From M55B167 sp046482825 (GTDB lineage Bacteria; Verrucomicrobiota; Kiritimatiellia; RFP12; UBA1067): DNA of 31,311 bases. Positions within the stretch are counted from its first letter, which is position 1; each line of letters starts with the position of its first letter. The notes under the pieces are model-generated. The model made no database searches. It worked only from the letters and a program-made list of their open reading frames with translations, and was not told the origin of the DNA. Location of the stretch: assembly GCA_046482825.1 (NCBI GenBank), contig JAWOEI010000036.1, forward strand, positions 1 to 31,311, written 5' to 3'. Of this stretch, positions 1 through 7,230 are shown in pieces. The position numbers and the translations under genes were made by a program.

Positions 1-1457
1 TAGTCACGCTCAAAATAGATAACCCATATACGTGTGCCGTGGTAACGCTGCTGTCTTCCATAGTAGGTTTCACGTATATGACCGGTAACAAACTTTTTCG
101 GCAGGTTCATCCCAAGCTGTGTACAGGCAAGGCGACGGTTGAATATATAATCAGTGTAATCCATAGCCCGCATTATCGCTTCAAGCAGATCTCTGTCAGG
201 TTTGCTTTCTTCCGTATATTCGAGATGTTCGTATATACACCATTTTTGAAATCTGATAATGCGTAGAGATGTGCTTTCCTTATCCTCAGATTTGAAATGG
301 ACAATATACACGTTGGATCGTTTCAGCGGTGTTGCAGTTCTGGATGTGCTCAACGATCGTGTAATGCGTCCTATGTTTATATACTCTATGTTTCTGAATT
401 GACGCAGATAGTTCAGGATAAATTCTTTGGCCCGCTGATCACATATATGCGCCAGTTCCACGTCATCCGGATTTTTTTCCGCTTCATCGAAGACACTGTC
501 AAACAAAAGCTCTTTATCATCGGAAATCGATGCACCGGGAAGCCACTCAATCTGCTTGTAGAACTCCGGTGAAATATTCTTTAATACTTCACAGGTGCTA
601 CTGCATTTGGTGGATTTTGTTATTGTCGTATAGATTGCATTACGGAAGGCGAGGTTCTCAATGGTTTCATCTTTCAGCGCATCAGGAACACACTCTTCAA
701 ACGCAGCCATCAGTTTTCTGTATTTTGCACGCAGTTGTTTTATTGTCAGAGTTTTGTCTGCATTACTTAAATCTTTGAAATCTGCGGTGGTGAATTTGCA
801 GTCAGGGGGAAAAATATCAATTTCGCGCCGTCCGTGATGATTTCTTTTCTGTGTGTTAAGAGTTATTTCTGAAAGCTGTGCCTGAAAATCTATGTCATTA
901 AGCTGCTCAAGAGTCCTGAACATTTGCAGAGTCAGATAGCGTGTGCCTGTGTTTTTATTGTAATAATATATGGGCTGATTGTTAATGCTTACGATGGAAT
1001 CGGAGATCAACAGCACCATTTTCACAGGATCCGAGGATAACTGGCTCATACGCCAGTATTCACCACGCTTCATAAGGGCATTACGTACCTTGGCATTATC
1101 TATGTTAAGATAAACAATCTTACGCTTGGAGACTCCTGTCTGCTGTATAAACTCATCTGCCTGAAATGCTAAATGCATATTCTGTGGATCAGGTCTTATC
1201 TGTACGACTTTATCTTTTGCATCAAACAGCAGATCAACGGATTGCTGATGCTCTTCTTCAATCTCTTGTTGGGAGAGAAGCTCTTTGCCTTCTTTTAATC
1301 GCAGTGAATTCAGATGTTCAATCCAGAGGCTGCGCTGCAAAAAATGCATCGGCCCCTTGGTGACAATGCCTGGTGTCCGCAGGAAAACAGTTCCTATCCT
1401 GGATTTCAGTCTGCCTGTTTCATCGCAGGCGAGCAGGGGTTCTCCTATCAAAATCAT
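1..1457 (-). CDS. Large protein of unknown function, partial (C-terminus beyond window)
   Basis: An unbroken frame of 485 codons reads on the minus strand from an ATG at 1457 to the window edge, so the C-terminus is missing. The start is preceded by an AAGGA-type ribosome site about 10 nt upstream and by an in-frame stop shortly before that. The protein looks soluble: I see no signal peptide or membrane segment. It opens with a small beta-rich part (GTVFLRTPG near residue 22), then a Glu/Gln-rich helix (about 53-75). The middle is rich in Lys and acidic residues, and the visible end is aromatic and basic (RRLACTQLGMNL near 441-452, then YHGTRIWVIYFERD to the edge). Codon use resembles the neighbours. 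It lies 45 nt downstream of folD on the same strand, so it may share the folD transcript. I do not recognise the family and see no catalytic signature. Confidence 0.8.
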   Translation of the reverse strand, partial: MILIGEPLLACDETGRLKSRIGTVFLRTPGIVTKGPMHFLQRSLWIEHLNSLRLKEGKELLSQQEIEEEHQQSVDLLFDAKDKVVQIRPDPQNMHLAFQADEFIQQTGVSKRKIVYLNIDNAKVRNALMKRGEYWRMSQLSSDPVKMVLLISDSIVSINNQPIYYYNKNTGTRYLTLQMFRTLEQLNDIDFQAQLSEITLNTQKRNHHGRREIDIFPPDCKFTTADFKDLSNADKTLTIKQLRAKYRKLMAAFEECVPDALKDETIENLAFRNAIYTTITKSTKCSSTCEVLKNISPEFYKQIEWLPGASISDDKELLFDSVFDEAEKNPDDVELAHICDQRAKEFILNYLRQFRNIEYINIGRITRSLSTSRTATPLKRSNVYIVHFKSEDKESTSLRIIRFQKWCIYEHLEYTEESKPDRDLLEAIMRAMDYTDYIFNRRLACTQLGMNLPKKFVTGHIRETYYGRQQRYHGTRIWVIYFERD

Positions 1458-1502
1458 ACTGCCGCCGTTTCCTTGTATAAAAGCGGTTGGAGAAAATATT
1501 TA

Positions 1503-2393
1503 TCACCAACTTACAGTCGTTCTTCTTGCTGATTCAAGCGTGTTATAGAGCAGCATTGTTATGGTCATCGGACCGACACCGCCCGGAACAGGTGTTATTA
1601 AAGATGCCTGTTCTTTAACGCTTTCAAAATTCACATCGCCAGCTAGTCGGTAACCTTTCGGGCGGCTTGTGTCGGGAATGCGGTTGACCCCTACATCAAT
1701 AACAACAGCGCCTTTTTTGACCATATCGTCTGTCACTGTGTCGGGGCGTCCCGCAGCCACTATAAGAATATCAGCCTGTCTGGTGAAAGATTTTAAATTT
1801 TCTGTGCCTGTGTGGCATACTGTTACCGTCGCATTGCCTCCATCGGCTTTTCGCATGAGTAAATGGGCAAGCGGTTTGCCGACGATATTGCTGCGACCGA
1901 TAATAACTGCATGCTTACCGGATGTTTTGACACCGGCCTTCAGGAGCATCTGGATAATACCATGGGGGGTGCATGGCAGGAAGCAGGTTTCTCCTATTAA
2001 CATACGGCCGACATTGACAGGAGTAAATCCGTCCACATCTTTTTCCGGAGAAATTGCGTCAATGATACGGCTTTGGCTGATGTGTTTCGGTAAAGGAAGC
2101 TGAACAAGAATTCCGTGGATTTTCGGATTGCTGTTCATTTTCTTTACAAAGTTCAAAACTTCGTTTTCTGTCGTGTCTGCTGGCAAGCGTATATCTTCAG
2201 AATACATTCCCGCTTCTTTACAGGCTTTTTCTTTGGCGGTTACGTAGGATGCAGAGGCCGGATCAGCTCCTGCGAGAATCACCCCGAGACCGGGCTGAAC
2301 TCCTGTCTTTTTGTACAGATGTGAAGTATCTGCTGCAATTTCCGCGCGTAAATCAGCCGCCAGGCTTTTTCCATTGAGAATTTCTGCACTCAT
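1503..2393 (-). CDS. folD: Bifunctional methylene-THF dehydrogenase/methenyl-THF cyclohydrolase FolD
   Basis: Cytoplasmic one-carbon enzyme that interconverts 5,10-methylene-, 5,10-methenyl- and 10-formyl-tetrahydrofolate with NAD(P). At 296 residues it has the usual family length. Visible landmarks are Y50 and K54 of the catalytic YxxxK motif, VQLPLP (97-102), the DVDG motif (119-122), PCTPHG (140-145), the nucleotide-binding stretch GRSNIVGKP (166-174), and the C-terminal signature PGGVGPMT (270-277). The ATG is preceded by AGAAGGA about 10 nt upstream, which supports this start. A plausible sigma-70 promoter lies just upstream. The unknown large gene follows after 45 nt on the same strand. 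Identification is secure. Confidence 0.97.
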   Translation of the reverse strand: MSAEILNGKSLAADLRAEIAADTSHLYKKTGVQPGLGVILAGADPASASYVTAKEKACKEAGMYSEDIRLPADTTENEVLNFVKKMNSNPKIHGILVQLPLPKHISQSRIIDAISPEKDVDGFTPVNVGRMLIGETCFLPCTPHGIIQMLLKAGVKTSGKHAVIIGRSNIVGKPLAHLLMRKADGGNATVTVCHTGTENLKSFTRQADILIVAAGRPDTVTDDMVKKGAVVIDVGVNRIPDTSRPKGYRLAGDVNFESVKEQASLITPVPGGVGPMTITMLLYNTLESARRTTVSW

Positions 2394-2440
2394 TATATCA
2401 GGATCCTTCTGTTGAGTTCGTGATCTGAAGAAGTGGCGTC

Positions 2441-2468
2441 ATCATATCAAAAAACAGGTGAAGATCAA
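2441..2468 (-). promoter_or_regulatory. Sigma-70-like promoter of folD
   Basis: On the minus strand TTGATC (2463-2468) and TATGAT (2441-2446) are separated by 16 nt. The start of transcription would fall near 2434, giving a leader of about 40 nt that contains the folD ribosome site. A 5-bp inverted repeat, AACCG/CGGTT (2469-2483), lies directly upstream of the -35. It could be a weak terminator for the cmk transcript but lacks a convincing U-run. Confidence 0.5.
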
Positions 2469-2597
2469 AACCGTAAAGCGGTTCTTAATTGAGGTGATAC
2501 TTCCAGGAATAAAGACAGCGCAAATCACATAATTACAGTTTGATTGTATGCCTATGCGTATGCATGCAGACAGCCGTCCGACCTGTAGCAACTTTGG

Positions 2598-2699
2598 TTA
2601 TTCGTCAGGCGTCCGTATTGTTCTTGTTATCAGAATAACGCAGATCGATATCACAACGCACCAGCATATACCCATTGTAATCCATCCGGCCGCAGTCAT
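2598..2699 (-). CDS. 33-residue single-span membrane peptide, coupled to cmk
   Basis: A 33-codon frame begins at an ATG that overlaps the cmk stop in an ATGA arrangement, which suggests translational coupling. The predicted peptide is short and hydrophobic (WITMGICWCVVISICVILI near residues 6-24), followed by a basic and then acidic tail (RTIRTPDE), as expected of a single transmembrane helix with a positive cytoplasmic flank. Size and pattern recall the tiny small subunits that accompany NSS-type amino-acid transporters (MetS-like), but no transporter gene is adjacent, so that is only a suggestion. It is too short for default gene callers. The tight coupling and clean membrane profile argue for a real gene, though chance cannot be excluded. 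Confidence 0.5.
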   Translation of the reverse strand: MTAAGWITMGICWCVVISICVILITRTIRTPDE

Positions 2700-3379
2700 A
2701 CACTCTCCTTTTTCCAATCTTCCGGTAATGCACTTATAACTGTTTCTATAACCTGTTCAAGAGTTAACTTTGTACTGTCAATCAGCAATGCACCGTCGGC
2801 TTTCCGCAGGGGGGCATGTTGACGGGATGAGTCAATTCTGTCACGTGCCAGAAGCGATTTTCTGACGTCATCAAGTGACTGATCAGCAATGCCTTTGAGC
2901 AATTCTTCCCTGCGGCGTCTTTCCGCGCGGGCTTCGGGGCTGGCATCAAGATAAAATCTCGCCGGTGAGTTCGGAAAAACAGCAGTGGTGATATCGCGCC
3001 CCTCCACGATTATGTCTCCGAACTGTGTCATCGAACGCAGCAGGTCCGTAACTATATTGCGGACCTCTTTTACGGTTGCCACCGGGCTCGCGTGTTTGTT
3101 TATCTGCGGTGTCCGTATGCGGCTGCCGGGGTCTGTGCCTTCAACTCTGTATGTGATTGCATCTTCAGATGGAAAAACATCCACTTCCACGTTTCTTGCG
3201 AATTCCGCAACCGCTTTTGGATCAGATGTGTCAATTCCTTTTTCCAGACATTGCCACGTTATTATGCGGTAGAGTGCTCCGGAATCAACATGCTTGAATC
3301 CGAGTTGTTTCCCGACATTTTTAGACACCGATGATTTTCCCGCCCCTGAAGGACCGTCAATGGCAATTACGCGTTTCAT
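2696..3379 (-). CDS. cmk: Cytidylate kinase
   Basis: Phosphorylates CMP and dCMP with ATP in pyrimidine nucleotide salvage. The P-loop GPSGAGKSS (9-17) is followed by the nucleoside-binding DSGALYR (32-38). The NMP-binding part has VEGRDITTAVFP, and the LID region is Arg-rich (ARDRIDSSRQ). At 227 residues the length fits the family. I place the start at the ATG at 3379, which has AGGAAG 8 nt upstream and gives the usual MKRVIAIDGP N-terminus. A TTG six codons earlier is less likely. The stop overlaps the ATG of a 33-codon membrane peptide, and dut lies 66 nt upstream on the same strand, so dut-cmk-peptide may be co-transcribed. Confidence 0.96.
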   Translation of the reverse strand: MKRVIAIDGPSGAGKSSVSKNVGKQLGFKHVDSGALYRIITWQCLEKGIDTSDPKAVAEFARNVEVDVFPSEDAITYRVEGTDPGSRIRTPQINKHASPVATVKEVRNIVTDLLRSMTQFGDIIVEGRDITTAVFPNSPARFYLDASPEARAERRRREELLKGIADQSLDDVRKSLLARDRIDSSRQHAPLRKADGALLIDSTKLTLEQVIETVISALPEDWKKESV

Positions 3380-3445
3380 GTTACAACTTCCTGTCAATGA
3401 TGTGTATCTGTGTATGGTTTATCTGTCTGCGGTTCTGCGATACGT

Positions 3446-3874
3446 TCAGGTTCCGGTTGATCCGAACCCCCCTTCACCGCGATCACTTTCGCTGAGATTG
3501 TCGGTTTCTTCGGTTTCCACCCTCAGGACAGGGGCTACCACCATCTGCGCAATACGCATTCCAGGCTCTATCTTAAACTCTGATTCACCGAGATTGATCA
3601 TTATGATGCCGAGTTCACCCCGGTAGCCTTCGTCTATGGTTCCGGGAGTATTGAGTAGTGTTATGCCGTGTTTGAGCGCGAGACCGCTGCGTGGACGTAT
3701 TTGCGCCTCGGTTTCAGGGGGGAGCTGCATTTTCAGTCCTGTTTTTACAAGCCGGCGTTCGCCGGGGTGAAGAATTGCATTTTCACTGGCGCAAATATCC
3801 ATTCCCGCATCCCCCGGATTTGCGTATGTCGGAATGGTAGCATTAGCAGTAATTTTTCTGAATAAAATTTTCAT
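3446..3874 (-). CDS. dut: Deoxyuridine 5'-triphosphate nucleotidohydrolase (dUTPase)
   Basis: Hydrolyses dUTP to dUMP and pyrophosphate, which keeps uracil out of DNA and supplies thymidylate synthesis. All five trimeric dUTPase motifs are present in 142 residues: AGMDI (23-27), RPRSGLA (60-66), GTIDEGYRGEL (78-88) with the uracil-stacking tyrosine at 84, RIAQMVV (107-113), and the flexible C-terminal RGEGGFGSTG (132-141). There is no good ribosome site close to the ATG. A -10-like TAATAT ends only 6 nt upstream, so the mRNA may be leaderless. Downstream lies cmk; upstream is a copy of the 41-bp intergenic repeat. Confidence 0.97.
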   Translation of the reverse strand: MKILFRKITANATIPTYANPGDAGMDICASENAILHPGERRLVKTGLKMQLPPETEAQIRPRSGLALKHGITLLNTPGTIDEGYRGELGIIMINLGESEFKIEPGMRIAQMVVAPVLRVETEETDNLSESDRGEGGFGSTGT

Positions 3875-3880
3875 TTAAAA

Positions 3881-3908
3881 ATATTAACATATTTTCCGGC
3901 AGTTTAAA
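3881..3908 (-). promoter_or_regulatory. Possible leaderless promoter of dut
   Basis: TTTAAA (3903-3908) and TAATAT (3881-3886) are 16 nt apart on the minus strand. The -10 ends 6 nt before the ATG, so transcription would begin at or next to the start codon. The match to the consensus is modest. Confidence 0.3.
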
Positions 3909-3925
3909 GTTGAAATGCTTGAAAA

Positions 3926-3966
3926 TGCTTCACTATACCTCGTAAACTCGGAAAGTGAACATCACG
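3926..3966 (-). repeat. 41-bp intergenic palindromic repeat, copy 1
   Basis: Minus-strand core CGAGTTTACGAGGTA is flanked by inverted arms TTCACT and AGTGAA (perfect over 6 bp). It matches copy 2 at 19077-19117 at 37 of 41 positions. It begins 4 nt after the stop of the TonB receptor and lies upstream of dut. An inner direct repeat CGAG-TTTA-CGAG is also visible. Confidence 0.75.
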
Positions 3967-3970
3967 ATGT

Positions 3971-5758
3971 TTACCAGCTGTATCTCAGAGAGCTGTAAAT
4001 GGCTCGTCCCAGGGAATTCTGTCCGGGATAAATCTGGAATTCATCATCAAAAATATTATTCAGTCCCGCGTTAAGCACAAGCTTGTTACAGAAGGTTGGA
4101 ATCCATTGCATGCTGGCGGAGCTTACAACATGCCTGTTGCCGCCTTTTCGGACCGCATTGGATTCGTATTGGGAAAAACTCTGTGTTATCCGAATTATGA
4201 CGTTATCAGTAAGCTTATGCATGAAAGTAATCGTGGAACTGAATTGGGGGTAGTCAAGAACATAGCGGCTGGCATAATAATCAGCATCGTATTGTTTGAG
4301 CAGCGCAAGCAATTCAGTGCTTAACTCTGTGGTTTCATTGATTTCTGCGGCATACTGAACTTCTGCGCCGAAGTTTTCGATTTCATTCAGATTGACCGCA
4401 TTCCAGCGGCTTTTCCGGGATTCCTTGATCCAATCCACCGTATCGGTGGATCTTTTATAAAAGAGTGCGAGTTTCCAGAACTGTTTTTCCGTTTCAATTC
4501 TGTGACCGGCTTCTGTTGTACGGGTATGCTGACGTTCAAGGCCCTTGTTTCCAAGAGAGTCCGGCGATTCATAGTTCAGTTCCGTATATGAGGGTTGACG
4601 CAGAGCTTCGGTGTAACTGATGAATAGTGAATGATTTTCAACGAAGCGCCATTCCGCCCCGGCGGCCGGGAGAAAAGAATCGGAATCTGTGCTGAATAAT
4701 TCAACTGATCCCCCGGCGGAGAGGGTGAGTCTTCCTGTCTGCCACTCGGGAATAAAAGCTGCAGATGCACGACTGCGTTTATGGTCTCCAAGCGCAGAGC
4801 TTCGTATAGTTTCATGTTCGATATCGGTTCGTGCGTGCAACAAAAGAAAATCTGTGAGTATTGTCTTTCTGTCGCTGTGCAGTGCAAAGAAATCTGTTAT
4901 GTGCCTTTTTCTGTAAGTTGCAGGCCTGTAGCGGTTCAATGTATAAATATCGTCTGTCTGTCGCCAAACCGCGCTTATGGATGCAGGTTCATCCGGTTCC
5001 TCTATGAAAACAACTGATCCCATTATCATGGTGTCGTTCAGTTTTTCCTCAGCCGGGTACGCATGAGAAGCACCGTAAAATCCGCGGGCTCCGTATTCAC
5101 TTTCTGAATAAGTACCCAGAATATCGCCCCGGATTTTTTCAGAGTTACAGCTTAATCGTGCGCCTGTGGAAAACCTGTCGAGGTAGTTGTCTGCATAAGT
5201 GTCGGTCTGATCTGTATGGTTGCAGTTCAGAAATGCTGATACAGCGGCTGTTCCCGTTTCAAAATATTCCACGCCTGTCATTTCCGCTTTTCCGAAAACA
5301 GTGCCGTAATCACCTGCGCCGACTGTAAGATTGCCCTCAGAGGCATACACGGGAGCGAGTGAAAGCGAAGCGGAACCGGCAGGATGCCCTGCGGAAAGGC
5401 GGAAGCGTTCCAGACCTGTTATTACCCGTCCCTGACTGAGCCACGACAGGGGTAGGGCTGTTGAACCGTGCCAGTGCTCTGTCTGCGCGTTTCGCAGTGA
5501 CAGGCCGTTTAGAATAAGACCTGAAGAGCTGAATGAACTTCCTCTTATACTCAGATCTGTCTGTGTATTGCTCCGGCCCTGCTGCCGCAATGTCAGGCCG
5601 GGGATGTTTTGCAAAGGGCTCGAATCCGGATCAGTCACAGGATAAATACGCGCGGCTTCCACCTCTATCACAATGTCAGAAGTTTCAGCTCCGTAATTTT
5701 CAGTAATAACGCAGACCGTCATTAATGCCGTTGCGAAATATCTCACCGCCTTTTTCAT
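3971..5758 (-). CDS. TonB-dependent outer-membrane receptor
   Basis: Predicted outer-membrane beta-barrel transporter powered by TonB. From the ATG at 5758 it has 595 residues, with a signal peptide (MKKAVRYFATALMTVCVI, then a polar stretch ending near ENYGAE). A plug domain follows, with the typical IPGLTLRQQG and IRGSS...GLILNG landmarks in the first 120 residues. The barrel ends with LNNIFDDEF and a terminal aromatic (Trp), the usual outer-membrane sorting signal. I do not see a clear TonB box, and no substrate can be assigned; 595 residues is slightly short for the family. A TTG 21 codons upstream is an alternative start, but it would place charged sequence before the signal peptide. No transport or siderophore genes lie nearby. 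Confidence 0.9.
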   Translation of the reverse strand: MKKAVRYFATALMTVCVITENYGAETSDIVIEVEAARIYPVTDPDSSPLQNIPGLTLRQQGRSNTQTDLSIRGSSFSSSGLILNGLSLRNAQTEHWHGSTALPLSWLSQGRVITGLERFRLSAGHPAGSASLSLAPVYASEGNLTVGAGDYGTVFGKAEMTGVEYFETGTAAVSAFLNCNHTDQTDTYADNYLDRFSTGARLSCNSEKIRGDILGTYSESEYGARGFYGASHAYPAEEKLNDTMIMGSVVFIEEPDEPASISAVWRQTDDIYTLNRYRPATYRKRHITDFFALHSDRKTILTDFLLLHARTDIEHETIRSSALGDHKRSRASAAFIPEWQTGRLTLSAGGSVELFSTDSDSFLPAAGAEWRFVENHSLFISYTEALRQPSYTELNYESPDSLGNKGLERQHTRTTEAGHRIETEKQFWKLALFYKRSTDTVDWIKESRKSRWNAVNLNEIENFGAEVQYAAEINETTELSTELLALLKQYDADYYASRYVLDYPQFSSTITFMHKLTDNVIIRITQSFSQYESNAVRKGGNRHVVSSASMQWIPTFCNKLVLNAGLNNIFDDEFQIYPGQNSLGRAIYSSLRYSW

Positions 5759-5766
5759 GAGCGGAA

Positions 5767-5796
5767 AATATAGCAACCAAAGCCCTGGAATGTCAA
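5767..5796 (-). promoter_or_regulatory. Strong promoter of the TonB receptor, apparently leaderless
   Basis: Minus-strand TTGACA (5791-5796, perfect -35), 18 nt, then TGC-TATATT (extended -10, hexamer 5767-5772). Only 8 nt separate the -10 from the ATG at 5758, and no ribosome site fits in that space. The transcript would therefore start within 1-3 nt of the start codon. Confidence 0.7.
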
Positions 5797-5821
5797 CCAG
5801 TAAGAAAAAACAAGGTGACAA

Positions 5822-6030
5822 TTACGCTACATACTTTACATCGATTTACAACACAGGAATCAGGCTGTAGGAGTCGGATCAAGGGAGTGATGCCGGGCGA
5901 AACGCAGTTTGCAAACGATAAGCAGTTGCAACCTGAGAGTAAGATCGGAACATTTTACATGTGTTCAAGCGAGGATTACTTTCTTGTAACATCGCGAAAT
6001 CACGTTGCTCTTCTGTGCAAAATACTTTTT
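5822..6030. other. Intergenic stretch without recognised gene
   Basis: About 210 bp between the TonB receptor and secG. I looked for a cobalamin, TPP or c-di-GMP riboswitch, a tRNA and a tmRNA on both strands and found none of their conserved boxes. A 10-bp perfect palindrome, GTTTGCAAAC (near 5909), is the only distinct element. An open frame on the plus strand here has a GTG start and no family resemblance, and I regard it as chance. Confidence 0.4.
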
Positions 6031-6399
6031 TTACTGTCCCGCGGGAGCCATAGGCTGAGCTTCAGGTGCTGCCGCTTCGTTACCGCCTGCGCCCCCGGAA
6101 AAAGGAAGAGCTTCATTGGATACGGGAGCGGGTGATTTCACTCCATCCATAACGGATTTGCCTGATCCTGATGTCAGACGGGAAAGAATCAGCGTGTTCA
6201 GAAGAAAAATGACAGCCAGAACAACAGTACCCTTTGTCAGGACGTTGCCCATCTGAGCACCGAAGAGGGATTCTCCCATACCTCCGCCGAAGCTCACACC
6301 CAGTCCACCGTCTTTCGGCTTCTGCATCAGGATAATTCCACCCAGCAGAAAACAGACGACTATTTCAATAAAGTATAAAATTCCAATAAAAATCTGCAT
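6031..6399 (-). CDS. secG: Preprotein translocase subunit SecG
   Basis: Small membrane subunit that stimulates SecYEG-dependent protein export. The 122-residue product has a first hydrophobic segment (IGILYFIEIVVCFLLGGIIL, about 4-23), the conserved cytoplasmic loop with Gly-rich GVSFGGGMGESLFG, and a second hydrophobic segment (GTVVLAVIFLLNTLIL). A long Gly/Ala/Pro-rich hydrophilic tail is typical of many SecG proteins. The start at 6399 has GGAGA 8 nt upstream. A longer reading from 6486 would add an implausible N-terminus lying over the promoter. It is a single-gene unit on this strand. Confidence 0.93.
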   Translation of the reverse strand: MQIFIGILYFIEIVVCFLLGGIILMQKPKDGGLGVSFGGGMGESLFGAQMGNVLTKGTVVLAVIFLLNTLILSRLTSGSGKSVMDGVKSPAPVSNEALPFSGGAGGNEAAAPEAQPMAPAGQ

Positions 6400-6451
6400 T
6401 TCAGAGTCTCCGATTAAATAAAAAAAACTTCGCATGAAGCAATAAGACAGT

Positions 6452-6480
6452 AATATATCAGAATTGATGATATAGTCCAA
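6452..6480 (-). promoter_or_regulatory. Putative secG promoter
   Basis: Minus-strand TTGGAC (6475-6480), 17 nt, TATATT (6452-6457). The leader would be about 45 nt and carries the GGAGA ribosome site. The -35 matches the consensus poorly. Confidence 0.4.
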
Positions 6481-6681
6481 ACCCAAAATTTATGTATTAC
6501 TTTTCGCTTTTTTCCGACGGATTGTGCTAGACTTGAAAAAATGTAAATATTTACGGAAGGGAATTTTTCCCGGTTATTTGTTTCTGAAAAATCTTATACA
6601 GCAGCCCTGTCGCGTTCCGTTAGCAGTTCCGGGAGTCCGCAGTTATAGACGTAAGACCGACAGGTTGTGGAACAGGTTGAT

Positions 6682-7230
6682 ATGACTGATCTGACAGAGA
6701 AAACCCTTGGATTGGAGCGGGTGTTTGAAGGACGCGCTCTCACTATTGATGTTGCCTCTATTGAATTGCCTGACGGACGGCGTTCAATCCGTGAAATGGT
6801 TCGTCATCGCGGTGCGGTTGTTGTTTTGGGTCAGCGTCCCGATGGAAAGTGGGTTCTGATATATCAATACCGCCGGTCTGTGGAAGAAACGCTTCTCGAG
6901 CTTGTGGCGGGAGGAATTGAAGAGGGGGAACCGATCGAAAATGCCGCCCGCCGTGAAATGGAAGAAGAAAGCGGTTATGAGGTTGTTTCAATCAGACGCT
7001 ACGGTGAAATTCTTCCCTGCCCCGGGTACAGCGAGGAACGTCAGTACCTTTTTTATGCTCAGCTTTCCCGGAAACCGCATGGGCAGAATCCTGATTTCGA
7101 TGAAAATCTGGTTGTCACTGTAATGAGCTCCGAGGAAATTGACAAAGCCATAGACAGCGGGCGGATGATAGACGCAAAAAGCATTGCCGCCTGGTTTCTG
7201 TGGCAGCGTAAAAAAAGAAATGTCCGTTAA
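6682..7230 (+). CDS. NUDIX hydrolase, ADP-ribose pyrophosphatase type
   Basis: Hydrolyses a nucleoside diphosphate linked to another moiety; ADP-ribose is the likely substrate by family resemblance. The 182-residue protein carries the complete NUDIX box: GGIEEGE, 7 residues, then REMEEESGY, matching Gx5Ex7REUxEExGU. Next comes PCPGYSEER, the Pro-Gly-Glu element seen in ADP-ribose pyrophosphatases. The preferred ATG at 6682 has ACAGG upstream; a GTG five codons earlier at 6667 is an alternative. The stop overlaps the stop of the convergent acetyltransferase gene by 4 bp. The 280 bp upstream of it contain the secG promoter on the other strand but no strong plus-strand promoter that I could recognise. 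Confidence 0.9.
   Translation: MTDLTEKTLGLERVFEGRALTIDVASIELPDGRRSIREMVRHRGAVVVLGQRPDGKWVLIYQYRRSVEETLLELVAGGIEEGEPIENAARREMEEESGYEVVSIRRYGEILPCPGYSEERQYLFYAQLSRKPHGQNPDFDENLVVTVMSSEEIDKAIDSGRMIDAKSIAAWFLWQRKKRNVR

Noticed and set aside
3380..3397. Upstream TTG start for cmk
   Set aside because: The AGGAAG ribosome site lies within these codons and is correctly spaced for the ATG at 3379, which gives the family N-terminus.
5822..6030. Cobalamin riboswitch upstream of the TonB receptor
   Set aside because: No B12-box or other conserved core found on either strand, and the receptor promoter lies downstream of this region, next to the ATG.
5815..6135. 106-codon ORF between the TonB receptor and secG
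   Set aside because: GTG start without a ribosome site, runs antisense into secG, and has an implausible composition.
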